Positions 9,904-21,203 of a stretch of DNA of 64,000 bases are shown one piece after another. This DNA comes from Phytophthora hibernalis. Its lineage: Eukaryota; Oomycota; Peronosporomycetes; Peronosporales; Peronosporaceae. Each line of letters starts with the position of its first letter. Positions within the stretch are counted from its first letter, which is position 1. The notes under the pieces are model-generated. The model was not told the origin of the DNA. It ran no database searches and saw only the letters and a list, made by a program, of their open reading frames with translations. The translations under genes were made by a program, and so were the position numbers. Location: the NCBI GenBank assembly GCA_012656075.1, contig JAAKBF010000083.1:1-64000 (forward strand), given 5' to 3'.

Positions 9904-12252
9904 ATGACGGACGCCACTTGTCCTTCCGTGCACCTGCTGCGTCGTCTTCCCAGTGGAATGCGCGTGTCGTCCGCCCGTCCGCGCCGCCGCGTGCGCGCAG
10001 TGGCCATGATCCTGGACGACGTCCTGTACGACCACTCGAAGCTGCTCTCGCACTTAGCCATCGACCGCGGCGTGGCCCAATTACTGGACGAAGGCGCGTT
10101 CCCGACCAATGCAGCGGCCTTCGAAGCTCTGCAGACCTTCCGCAACGCCTATGGACTGCGTAAGCGCTTCCCGCGCTTCGTCGACAGCCTCGTGGGTGGC
10201 TCTCAAGCCAAGCTCTCGCCTGTTCAAGCGCAACGCGTCATCGCTGCTTACTACGAGAGCAATGTACCCGAGGCGCGAGGTATCAAACCGTTTCCGGGTG
10301 TACGCAAGACGCTGTTGGAGCTACAGGATGGAGGAGCCTGTCACTTGGCGCTGCTGCTCATTGGCAAGCCAGAAGTGCAGCGCGAACGCCTCAAAGCTCT
10401 CGGGGTGGCCGACCTCTTTGATCAAGTGGTGCATGTGAGTCCCAACCCGAGCTTGACACAGGTGACGAGCGCCATGAAGCAGCTCACGAGACAACTGGAG
10501 GTGCCGTCGTCGGCAGTCATGTTCGTGGGACGCAAGGCCTTCTACGAGATCAAAGCTGCAAACACGGTGGGCATGCTCACTGTCCGCATGGTGCGTGCTT
10601 GAAGGCAAAATAGTGTTGTGCTGGATGGTTTATTGATGCTGCTATGTGTTTTTGTAGCTGTTCGGCAAGTACACGAGCGTTATGCCTACAGACGAGATGG
10701 AGCAGCCGAACTTCCAGGTATGCGCTTGCGCTGGTTAGTAGTTGTTTAGGTTGCTGAATTTTGTGCTGTGGTGTTAGATTGAGTCGATCGAGCAGCTCGT
10801 GCCAATTGTGAAGTTGGCAGACCAGCAAATGCTGCAGCCCAAGATCGTGGCTATTGGCGGTGGCACGGGTTTGGCTGTGTTGCTGAAGGAACTACGTCAC
10901 TACCCGGCTGATCTTACAGCCGTTGTCACAGGTACGTACGCTAACGATGCACTCGTTCAGTGAATCTTTGCTGTATCTGCCTAAATGACTGTCTAACTCG
11001 ATGGCATCTTGATTGTTTCCAATGTAGTGTTCGATTCGGGTCGTCACTCTGGTGCTCTTCGCAAGTACCTGGGCATCTTGCCTCCTGGAGATATTCGCAA
11101 CTGCCTGGTGGCACTGTCCGATTCCGGTGAGTATCATGTTGTTCTATCTGATTCGTCATTGCTTGTACTAATCCATTTGTGTGCACATGTGCAGATGAAC
11201 TTTTGAGCAAGCTGATGAACTACCGTTTCCGCGAAAACTTCATGGAGGGTTGCAGTCTCGGCAACTTGTTGTTGGCAGCGCTCACGGATTTGCAGGGTGG
11301 ATTCGATCGAGCCATTTCGTCCATTGCTGACATCCTAAACATTCACGGTTCCGTGCTACCGGCTACACTTGAAAGTACCGAGTTGTGCGCTGAGCTGACC
11401 GACGGCTCCACGGTTGTCTCGGAAGTCAACGTGCGCAGTCCATTCGTGCCGGACGAAGAAGCCGAGCCTCGATCAGGCTCTGATTCTGCTACGAGCAGCA
11501 TGAGTGGAACACCACCAGCAACACCGCCAAAACCCGAAAACCAGAAGGAGAAGATCAAGAAAGCGCCGATCAAGCGTGTCTATCTCGAAAACCCGAACGT
11601 GGAAGCCTTTCAGCCAGCGGTGCGTGCTATCGAGGAGGCAGACATCATTATCCTGAGCCCCGGCGGATTTTATACTTCCATCATCGCCACACTGTTGGTA
11701 CCCGGTATTCGCGATGCCATCGCTCGCAGCGCTGGTGCTACCGTTTACGTTAGCAACGTGACCACGCAAAATGGACAGACCGATGGCTATACACTCGAGA
11801 AAACGCTGGAGGTGCTGTCCACTTATCTAGGCGCAAACGCAGTCGACTATGTGATTGCCAACAACACGAACCCACCAGAATATGTCCTTGCGCCGTACGT
11901 GGAGCGTGGCGAACAACTTCTGTTGCCTACGCCCGAAATGGTGGCAATTGAGCACCCTGTGCTGCTTCAGGGCCAAACTTTCCAAGAAGACCTTGTAGCT
12001 GGTCGTGTGGCGCGCGAGTGGAAGAAGGCACCCATGCTCAAACACAGCGGTAGTCGTGTAGCTGCTATTCTCTACACCATCATTGACAAGGAGATGGCAC
12101 GCCACCGTCAGCACCTGCAACCGCAAACTGTTTCCGAGACAACCACAGTTGTTTTGAAGGAGTCGAAGCACCCATCGGCCTTCATGGCCCCAGTTGCGGT
12201 ATTTGGGTTGCTTGCGGCCACCACGCTGTTGGCATCCGTCCTTCGTCGCTAG
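9904..12252 (+). CDS. Fusion of a degenerate HAD-like domain with a YvcK/CofD-like domain, C-terminal membrane anchor
   Basis: Five exons with clean GT-AG borders: 9904-10590, 10658-10717, 10778-10931, 11028-11126 and 11195-12252. Exon 1 encodes a HAD-fold module. Its motif I reads MILDDVLYD where active enzymes have FDLDDTLYD, so the nucleophilic Asp is Ile. Motif II (LLLIGKP) lacks Thr/Ser, and motif IV (MFVGRKAF) lacks the acidic pair. From exon 3 the protein is YvcK/CofD-like: IVAIGGGTGLAVLLKELR, a broken VVT-VFDSGRHSG loop, PPGDIRNCL, and ILSPGGFYTSIIATLL. The bacterial relative binds UDP-sugars and controls gluconeogenic growth and cell-wall supply. A Ser/Pro/Lys linker splits the domain. 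The last 20 residues are hydrophobic and end in RR, suggesting a tail anchor. The start may also be 9820 or 9958. Confidence 0.8.
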
Positions 12253-12457
12253 CTAAGCCAGAGTACACCGCCAGCAGGTCACGAGAAGCAATAAATATCA
12301 AGTTGGTTTAGCTCAAGAACGCGAACGTCACTCACATCAATTCTTCATCCTCTTGAAAGCACAAACACACTTGAGATCCACTTCACACATACGTTGGAGC
12401 ATTGCTCCAGCACCAAAAGTCCAGTCTTCACTGTCCCAGCTCAATGGATGACCGGTC

Positions 12458-15400
12458 TTATTTCCGCGGCGAGGACGATACAGAGGACGACGACACTGAA
12501 GCAGGCGGCGAAGAGGTAGATGACCTATGAGGTGCCGTGGTGCCGTTGGCCTGACCTGGCTGCTCCTCGAAGCCGTGATGTGTTACCGTAAATTCCGAAA
12601 AGGCCTGGGTGGCAATAAACAACGTGCGGAACTCACGCATCTCGGGAGAGGAAGCTGCAAGGTAGCTGGCCTCGTCGAAGAAGACAGTGCGCTTGCGTGC
12701 AAATTCGTCCGTCCAGACGTAGCGGTGGTACCCAAAGTCGCCGATAAGCTTGTTGACAGCTCGCAAAAGAGTCCACGCACAGCGACCTCCGGAAAAACAA
12801 GCGGTTTGCTTGGAAAATGGTGCGCAAATACGTGGTCGCTGCGGCTCACATTAGGCTTGAGGCATTCGTAAAGAGCGTCGCGTAAATCGAATCGAACACT
12901 GTCAGGTAATGCGCACGGTACTTCTCCGCGTAGAACAGCCCCTTGTCTAAGTCCACAACCAATAGCTCTTCTCCAGCTCCTGCGAATAAATCATCTCCAC
13001 CTTCTTCGATTAGTTGTCGCTGGGCGTCGTCCAAAGCTTGTTTTTCAGCTCCAAAATGAAGGGCGTGGGGCACTCCAAGAACTGCAGCATCCGTCGAGGC
13101 AACACAGGTAGGTATACGTGTGGCCAGGATAGTGGATGCATAAGCGCTCGGAGAGATTCGCTGACCTTCATGAGCACCGAGAGGTACGACGACACCAGCA
13201 GAATACGACTTTCCAGCAATGCTGCGGTAAACACAAGAAGCACGGTGGACACATCCAGCGTGTCGAAAAGAAGGCGGACGGAGTGGTCCAGACGTGGAAG
13301 CGCAGCAAGCAACGATACAGCGGTGGCTTGTGGAGTCAGACCTGAGGCTTCAAGCAATCGCGATTCTGGCAGTGGTGATGGCTGGTGATACTGCGAAATA
13401 TGCTCTTTTGAGACGGCGCGGGTCAACTTAGCAAGGACCTTTTGTCAAGCTGAAAACCTTGCCCACCAGTGTGTGGAACCCCCTTACCGTCGCCGATGGC
13501 AGCAGCTGCAGCAGCAGCGATAGCCTCAAGCTCAAGAATGAACTCGTATGCTTCTGCTAGGCGCTCACGCAAGAGATCCACCAGTGGAAGCTTAGATAGA
13601 ACGCAGACGCCATAAGGCACCCATCGACATCCAGCGGCAGCGTCTATCCGGGAAGACTCGAGCGCGCGTCTCGTCAGTGGGGGTGCTGGCTTATAGAACA
13701 CGATGCAACCCGCAAACAGCTCAGCTGCAGCGGCACCACCGCTGCTATCACCCATGCGAAAATTAAAGGCAAGAGGTGCTGGACAGCTCGGTGCTGTCAG
13801 TACCACGTGCCTAGGATCAGCGCTCCAAGGTACGAGGAAGTTCTCAATAGATTTGTCCACGGTGTGTGGTGTCGGGTCATGAGGCAGTGGGTGCTGGACA
13901 ACTTGCAGTTCGATCGGGTCGTTGAACGGCGCGCTGTCGTCTTCCTCATCATTTTCTGCTTCCTCGACTGTGACAGGAACAGGAACTGCTTCAAATGAAA
14001 GCACACCACAGACGGCTTCAAAACTTCGCGTTGTACGGAGTGAATCTAGAGTCTTCTTCTTTGGCGCTGCAGAATCTCCATCACGTGAACTCGATGAAGA
14101 ACTAGACCCACTAGATGACGAGGATCCAGAATTTCCTCCAGCCCAATGATGAGCACGCAACCCGTAGCTCAAAAGTAACGACGAGAGCCGCATGGAGTCA
14201 TCAATAGAGTCCTTCTCGTCCTCAGCAGAAAGCTTTGGATATAGAGCAAACTCTGCATAGGCACGGCTCGTTAGAAAGCGATGATATAACTCCAAGTGGA
14301 TGAGACTGAACTTCGTCAAAATGGCATCCTGCTCCGCTTGAAGTCGGGCACACGATGTCACCAGTGTGCGGGACAGAGTCTGCATTTCACGATCCCCAGC
14401 GTAGTACTTTTGTGAAATGTATTTCAGCAACCTTCTGCAGCGATAAGCAGCCTGCTCTATGCGCTCGCGACGGTGGTTGCTACTTGTGCTGCTTGATGCT
14501 GAGGCACTTCGAGAGCTGCTGCCACTGGACTTGAGCAACGACATATAAATGCGAAACGCTGGCTTAAACTCGTACTCGACGTCCAACCACAGCGCAATCT
14601 CGCGATGGTAGTTGTGCGGGAAAAGGAAAATCCAGAAGAAGTTCGCAAAGCGGTGGTTCATCAGGATGTCCTCGAGACAGATCACTTCACGTTCCACAGT
14701 CTTCTGCATCTCAGTATACAAATCCGTTTTACGGAATTCAGGAAACTTCATCATCAGCACACGCTTCACCTTTACAGCGACATCGTCGAAAGTACGTAAC
14801 GCATCTTCACCTCCAGCAGCGAGATCATGCTTTATTGCGCGAAGCTTGTTTGAGTCTACAAGAGGAGGCTCGGCATTCCCACCTTCAGCCTCGGTACCAT
14901 CGATCAGTCCATTTATTGGAAACTGCGCGTTTTTCGCGAGATATTTCATCGCGATCTTGACACCATAGGTGCGTAGCATCAATACGTCATCTTTCGCGAA
15001 AGGTTTCTTCTGGTAGTTGGCGCGTAAAGTGCACCAAAACTGACGGTACTCTTCAAATGAGCACAGGAAGAACAATTTACTCTGGTCAGCTGGATCGGGG
15101 AGCCAGGCAGCGTAGTACCGCATCATGCGCGGGTTGCTTATTACTTCCTCGATAGAAATAAGCGTCGTCGGGTTTGGAGTAGGTTGGTGTGCCGGGAACG
15201 CAAACTGCTGTTGCTGCCGCTGAAAAACCTCGTCCTTGAAGGCACGTTGCATCACCTTGCCGAAATTATGCTGATATTGATCGTGCATCCATCTATTCCA
15301 CTTTTGAAACTTGGCACCACCATTAGCCGCAGGCCCGAAGGATGGTAGTGGGGGTAACAACGAGTGGTGTGTTGACGATGAAGAAGCAGCTGATGACGCA

Positions 15401-16617
15401 CTTGACATAACGCCAAACCCACTGCCGCTGCTCATTTGCGATAAAATTTGCTTCTGTTTGTTAGCCCAAATTTCCGCCGCTGTCGGATTAGCAGACGTCA
15501 TTTCGCCGCTGCTACTAGCATCGCTAGCAGCGGAAGCTCCATTTCTGTTGCCTGATACTGTGGAATAAAGGAAGCTCCGAGCCTTCAGCTTCACATGCTG
15601 TGCCCACCTTGACTTGGCGTTTTCAAGCTTGACATCCTCCTCCTCCTCCTTTATACTAGTGACTTCATATCCAGTCACATCTTCATCCGACCCGCTGAGC
15701 ACTTCCGACAGCTCACGCGCGCTCAGTTCACGCTCCGGTTCAAACAGATCCGTCTCATACAGCATCTGCTCCGATATCGTACTCCGTCTAAACGTGCTGC
15801 GGCTCGAAAACGAGAAGGCCAAACTGTCCCGCGAATGCCTCGACATGGCCAACGAGTCTCGTTCATTTCCCAAGTTCCCACCTACAGCAGTAGACCGTCG
15901 TTGGTGCGGCAATAAAAAATCGTCCTTGTCCGTATACAGCGACGAGCTCAGCGCGCTCGCCATACTCTCCTTATCACCTCCTCCGCCGAGATCGTACTAT
16001 CCGGTGGCAACGGCGGACTCGAATCCAATGACGCTAACAGCAAAAAAACAACAATAAAAACGATCAGTTCCCAGCTCCACTCTCTCAAAATCCTGCAACG
16101 TACACGCTCGTCTGTATCTCTCCACACCACTGCTTCTTCCAGCCGATGAGTCCCCCAGCATGTTCCTCGTGAGTCTGCCACCGTCGTCCTCTTCATCGAA
16201 GCTCATGGCACGTGAGTGTGACTCCACCGACTGTCTGGCTGAGTCAATGTCCATCATAAGGAAACTGGCATGGCTGCGTAAAGCTGAGGAGGACACGGGG
16301 ACGCCTGCACCTGCTCTGAAGCTTGAGCCAGCGCTGTTCAAGCGGAACGAGGAGCTCAGTCCTCCGCTCTGGCTGAACGGGTTGAAGCCCGAGCGACTGA
16401 GTCGTCGTCCAGCACCCACCACGTGGTCTGCTGACGCGCTGCGTCGTAGCTCCATGACGTCGCTGGGCAGCAGCGTTCGTTCTGCATTGTTGACGCTGGT
16501 GGAGGAGCTGCTGAGGGCTGTGGAGGCGGCGCTGGGCGTGTTAAAGACGGCTCCACTGCTGCGACTGCGGCGACGAGGACGTGTGCGGATGTTGGCGCGG
16601 TCGAAGTCGTCGCTCAT
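12458..16617 (-). CDS. RGS-like and DENN-domain protein, candidate Rab exchange factor
   Basis: The main open frame (15963 to 13423) encodes a Ser-rich N-terminus, then two RGS-like helical segments (around NPRMMRYYAAW and around FANFFWIFLFPHNYHREIAL), then the upstream part of a DENN module. The next frame (13426 to 13010) holds the cDENN core, with VLLVFTAALLESRILLVSS and SWPHVYLPVLP. A further frame gives LLVVDLDKG, and the last (from about 12770) gives the dDENN end. DENN domains are exchange factors for Rab GTPases. Joining these pieces needs one-base corrections near 13051 (T/G run), 12910 and 12773. Upstream, 16617-16104 plus a 70-bp intron and an exon from 16033 encode a Ser/Arg-rich N-terminus that probably joins at about 15965 through another frame change. 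If not, that piece is a separate small gene ending at 15948. Confidence 0.7.
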
Positions 16618-16803
16618 GGCGGGGGAGGCCCAGAGACAGCGAAGGGCGAGGTGCAGCACTACAAACTACCAGCTTGAGATGTGCCTCCGCTTTTCGTACT
16701 TAAGGAGGTTGTGTGGTCTTAGGTGTGACACATAGAATTGAAATTCTGATTCTTGGGGTTCTTCAGGAATCAGTTGTAGAGATCTCGCAGTTCTTTCTTG
16801 ACT

Positions 16804-17657
16804 ATGAGCGAGCGTCGGGTGAATGCGGCGCAGGACGCGGTGATCAAGGTGTTGGTGCTGGGTGATGCTGCTACGGGAAGACGAGCATTATCAAGAGGTA
16901 TTGTGAGCTGTAGATGGGTAGAAACTGCAGTCTGAGGGAGTTGACGCTGTTTTGTTGTTGGTAGATACGTGCACGACGCCTTCTCGGAGCACCACCGCAC
17001 GACGATCGGCGTGGACTTTGCACTGAAGGCGGTGACGGTGAACGGCACGACGGTTCGTCTGCAGCTGTGGGACATCGCTGGCCAGGAGCACTTCCGAGCG
17101 CTCAACCGCGTGTACTACAAGGACGCACTGGGTGCGTTGCTGGTGTACGACATGTCACGGCCTGAGACTTTCGACAGTGCCCTCAAGGTAATTAATTAGA
17201 GGTTGGGGAGTATGAGGTCGGGTTTGTTGACGGTCTGGTTGTTGTTGTGGTGCAGTGGAAGAAGGAGATTGACTCCAAGGTGGAGCTCCCGAACGGCAAG
17301 CCGCTGCCGGTAATTCTGTGTGGCAACAAGGTGCGTTGCCTTTGCACCAAAAAAGGAGTTGGTTAAGTTCTGAGTCTTTTTGTGGTGTTGCAGTGCGACT
17401 TGAAGGAGGATGTGGACCGAGAGTTCCTGGACGAGTTCTGCAAGACCAACAACTTTACGGGCTGGTTCGACACATCCGCCAAGGAAAACATTCACATTGA
17501 TGACGCAGCCAAGGCTTTGGTAACGGGAATTCTGGAGCACCAGGACATTTTCGAGCGGAAGTCGGATGCTAAGAAGCGCAACGACACCTTCCGCCCCACG
17601 AACGCTGCTAACGGCGGCAACGCAAACCAATCCAGTTGGTGCTGCAACAGCTTCTGA
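16804..17657 (+). CDS. RAB32: Rab32-family small GTPase
   Basis: Rab32/38-type GTPases direct traffic to lysosome-related and mitochondria-associated membranes. Four exons: 16804-16897, 16965-17187, 17256-17330 and 17394-17657. Exon 2 has TTIGVDFALK and the Rab32 hallmark switch II WDIAGQE. Exon 3 ends at the base-binding NKCD, split by an intron, and exon 4 has the TSAKE motif. The C-terminus ends WCCNSF, a CC prenylation signal with three residues after it. The P-loop reads GDAATGR then goes out of frame. One extra A in the AA at about 16878-16879 restores a normal GKT P-loop that splices correctly to exon 2. It is divergent from the DENN gene, 186 bp between starts. Confidence 0.85.
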
Positions 17658-17846
17658 TCGACTTCGCATATAAATCTGCAACAGAAGCGCCTATGAGGTC
17701 ATGTTCGATGCATATCGTGCTTTCCATGGGGACAGCGTAAACCAAACTTTGAAAAGTCCCATAACCCGCTGATTGCTGGACGCGTGCCTTCATTTATTTC
17801 ATAGCACTGGCGTTGGGTCTTGTTCTCTATGTTACTTTTGCTTATC

Positions 17847-20222
17847 CTAGTCAAGCGAGCCTAGTAAGCGCCGCTTTTTCGAGCTGCTACCGGAAGATCC
17901 GTCACCACGCCGAACCTTGATGAAATGAACCGGCAGTCGATGACTTCCTGAAGTAGACATGCCACGGCGCTCCAAATTCTTGCGCACTTTTCGGAGATTA
18001 TGTCGTGCGGCACCGAGTTTATCTGTTAATTCGCGCCTGTTCTCTTCCGCTTGCTCCAATTCATCCTCCAGTTGTATCACCTCTTGCTCCCGCTCACCAG
18101 AGCGATGATTCGTGAAAGAAGCCGTGATATCGTTAATAATCTTCTGTACGTTCGCTTCAGCTTCAGGTTGCTGGGCCTCCATGAAATCAACGGACCGATC
18201 AAGCTGTCTCTCTTCCACTCGCAAGCAATACTCGCAGGACTCACTCTCCTTGCGGGCTTTACACTGCGACAGGTGCGCGAAGTGGTGCTCCACCGCTGTG
18301 CACATTGGCTGGTTGCAAACCTGTAAATCCAGGTGGTGCTGCAGGTGCACCAGGATAGATGTGCAGTTCAGCAGGCAGCGCTGCGCTTTGGCCGGGGCGC
18401 AAAAGGATGCATCCACAATGGCATACCCCAGCTCCATGACACCATCAAACTCTCGCTGCACCATCTCTCTACTACCTCCGTTTTCAGTTCTGGCTTGTAG
18501 CAGCTCGTTGATGAAGTCCGCATTGAAATTCACATTGTCTGGCATACTGTTATCCTGTGTGCCTTCTGACTCCTGGTTGTCCATCTCGTCATCTGATAAA
18601 CACACACAAGAGCAAGAGTTAGCACGTGCGTGCGACTAATAGCCCCCAAACGGAATCTTACCTGGAGTAAGGCTGCTATCATCACGGGTTGATGCAGATG
18701 GATCACTTGCAGGTACCTCGTTAGTATCATCTTTAAATGATCCAGCGGTAGATGACTCCGATGTAGTATTCGCGCTCATTTCAAGTGGCGTTGGCTCCCG
18801 TTTAATCAGTACAGCGTCGCCGAAGTGCCACTGGTACCTCGGAAAGTTGAAGATAGGAGCGCTGCTTTCCCTTGCTAACTGGTTTAGACGGTCAGTTTCG
18901 GTGTGAAGAAGCTGCTTGCGCTGAGTCCACGTGTTAATACTTTGCAAACAAAAGTTGCGGTTTGCCTCGCTGTGTGCATTTTGAAGCGCACGACGTTGGT
19001 CACTAATCAGATGATCTAGCGCTGCGACCACTCCAAGACTCCGTCTTTGCCGGATGCGAATGCAAAACGGACACACATTCTTTTTGTCATCATCCTTTTT
19101 CAAGCATGCGCGTCGATGCGTGTACACGATTGATATCTCGGAGCACTTGGGATCGCGACACATTTCGTCACGTTTGCAATGCTCGTAATGTAGGAGGACT
19201 GAACGGCACGTTGGGTCATCACATTTTCTGATCCTCGCGCAAATAAGCGCGTCTTCGATAACAAGAGCAGCCTCAACGCGCACTGCCAGCATCTCCATCA
19301 GCACGTTATCGGTTGTAGGGAACCAGCGCAAGAGTTTTTCAAGATCAATACACTTGGGTTGAGGCGCTTGTTTCCTCGAGGTAGGAGGGAACGCTCAGTT
19401 TCGGGTTTTGCCGTAGAAGCAGAAGCACCACCCCGAGTTGGTGCCAAAGCTGGAACAGCAGCAGAGACAGCGGTTGTAGTACCAGAAGTTGAATCTTGAG
19501 CTGCTGCCGTAGTTGGAACTACTGGAGTTGAAGCAGGACTTGGGTCGGTGGCAACAGGAGTAGAAGGCTTCTTCTTGTTCTCCTGCACTCCATTCGGCTC
19601 CAAATGCTGTTCCTTTCTCAGCGTCGTGTCATCTGCTGTAGAAGTTGCAGCTTTCGGCGCTTCCACTGTCGCCTTCTCCTCTGCATCACCGTTCTTCTCA
19701 ACACTTGCCGAGTCTGCATCCTCTCCACTCTCCACCGATTCGCCCAACGTCTCAAACCCGAACTCCTCCATTGGTTCGTCCTCCTTATCCTGTCGCTTGG
19801 TCTGTTCTGTAGCAACTGCCTCTTGAGCTTCAGACTGCTTCTCTTTCGGAGCTGCTGCATCTTCTTCAGCGTCTGCTTCTTCGTTCTCCTTTGGTTTCTC
19901 CGTAGCTGCAGCCTGTTTATCTGTCGTGTCATTCACTAGAGCAGAAGATGTTGGAGCAACATTAGCAGCCCCATTGCCACCTGCAGCAGCAACTTTAGCT
20001 TCCGTCTCCGACGTCTCGTGGCTCATTCCGTTGCCGTTTGACCCCAGGCGAGATACGAGCGCGTCAGGCCGAAGCGACTCGTGAGCTGGTGGCCGCGAGC
20101 GAAGCCACGCGAGTGCCAGAGCATGGAGCAGTTGACGCAGATCTTCTTCTCCTGCGAGGGTCGCACGAGGCGCATTTGTAGTCCCAGGGCGCCTCGCCGC
20201 ACCAACCGCAGACGTTCTCCAT
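17847..20222 (-). CDS. B-box-like and TAZ-like zinc-finger protein
   Basis: A likely nuclear adaptor. From the ATG at 20222 the first segment is a compact Cys-rich module: CGWC, then CASC, then in a second frame CVNCSMLWHSRGFARGH, which together resemble a B-box zinc finger. A long acidic Ala/Glu/Thr-rich stretch follows (frame from 20026). The next frame holds two TAZ-like helical Cys/His arrays: CDDPTC...HYEHCKRDEMC and, after an intron at 18593-18661, VCNQPMCTAVEHHFAHLSQC. The C-terminus has a Glu/Arg coiled coil and a basic tail (KKRR). Frame changes are needed near 20155, 20070 and 19380. TAZ fingers are known from CBP/p300, but no acetyltransferase domain is visible here, so this is not called a p300 homologue. 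Confidence 0.65.
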
Positions 20223-20759
20223 GATAATTGCGGCCTTGGCTCAAAAGTACAGTGTAACTGAAAATGGTGTGTTGAACCAAAATAAAAAATGCACGTACAA
20301 TAGGACCCCGACCATATTGTCTTGGCTCAGGGGCTTCGACCTGATACATTACATGTACAGGTCAATGAATCATGCACTTGTAGGTGACATGCACAAACTT
20401 TGAGAAGGACAAAGGATAGAGACAAAAGCACGTGATCAAGATGAGTCATAGTCGCCGATGGTGTGCCACGCGGCGCGCCGTAGAAGAACCAAGCAGCCAC
20501 AGGCAGCTATTGAAAGATCGGCAGCTTCCCTCCAAGCAGACAGCAGCTAAACATGCCAACGTAGACACACGACAACGTAATCCAAGCCTACACATGCCTC
20601 AGCACGAAAAACAAACCAAACTGAGATTTCGCTACTGTAGCTTGCAAATTCCTGCTGCTTACCGACTGTTTCTGGGTCCCAACTCCACCTTGTCCCTCTC
20701 TGCAGCAAGCAGCCACCGAGCTAGGAGCACGGGTCGAGCCCTCCTACTCCTAGCGTGCT
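20223..20759. other. Intergenic, no gene seen
   Basis: Open frames here are short and lack recognisable domains. The stretch separates the 5' end of the B-box/TAZ gene from the 3' end of the E2 gene and probably holds the promoter of the former. Confidence 0.5.
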
Positions 20760-21203
20760 CTAAGTGGCGTACTTGGCGGTCCATTCGCGGGCCGTGGCGT
20801 CGTGGCGTGCGCGGTCTGTTCTATAAATTTGCGCGATCTCAGGCACCAGCGGGTCGTCCGGGTTGGCGTCCGTGAGCAGCGAGCAGATCGAGAGCAGCAC
20901 CTTGGAGATGGTGAGCGCAGGGCTCCACTGGTCCTTCAGGATGTCCAGGCAGATGCCGCCGTTGGCGTTGATGTTGCAGTGGTAGATGCGCGTCGTGAAG
21001 TTCACCTTGGGCGGCTTGAACGGGTAGTCGGCCGGGAAGTAGATGTTCAGGAAGTAGACGCCGCCGGCGTACGGACTGTCCTCGGGGCCCATGATGGTCG
21101 CTTGCCAATGGAACAGGTCGTCGCCTACGGGGCCGGCGCTGCAGTTGGCGGGCGGGTCGCGTCCCAGGTCCTGCAGCTCCTTGTTGATCCGCTTTAAAGC
21201 CAT
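20760..21203 (-). CDS. Ubiquitin-conjugating enzyme E2, UBE2D/Ubc4-5 type
   Basis: A single exon of 147 codons, the usual length for UBE2D enzymes, which pass ubiquitin from E1 to substrates with many RING and HECT E3 ligases. It starts MALKRINKELQDLGRDPP, matching the family N-terminus, so the ATG at 21203 is preferred over in-frame upstream Met codons. The core has FHWQATIMGP, YPFKPPKV, and HCNINANGGICLDIL, where the Cys is the catalytic residue and the HxN-type motif lies before it. It ends REWTAKYAT. No frame break. Confidence 0.95.
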   Translation of the reverse strand: MALKRINKELQDLGRDPPANCSAGPVGDDLFHWQATIMGPEDSPYAGGVYFLNIYFPADYPFKPPKVNFTTRIYHCNINANGGICLDILKDQWSPALTISKVLLSICSLLTDANPDDPLVPEIAQIYRTDRARHDATAREWTAKYAT

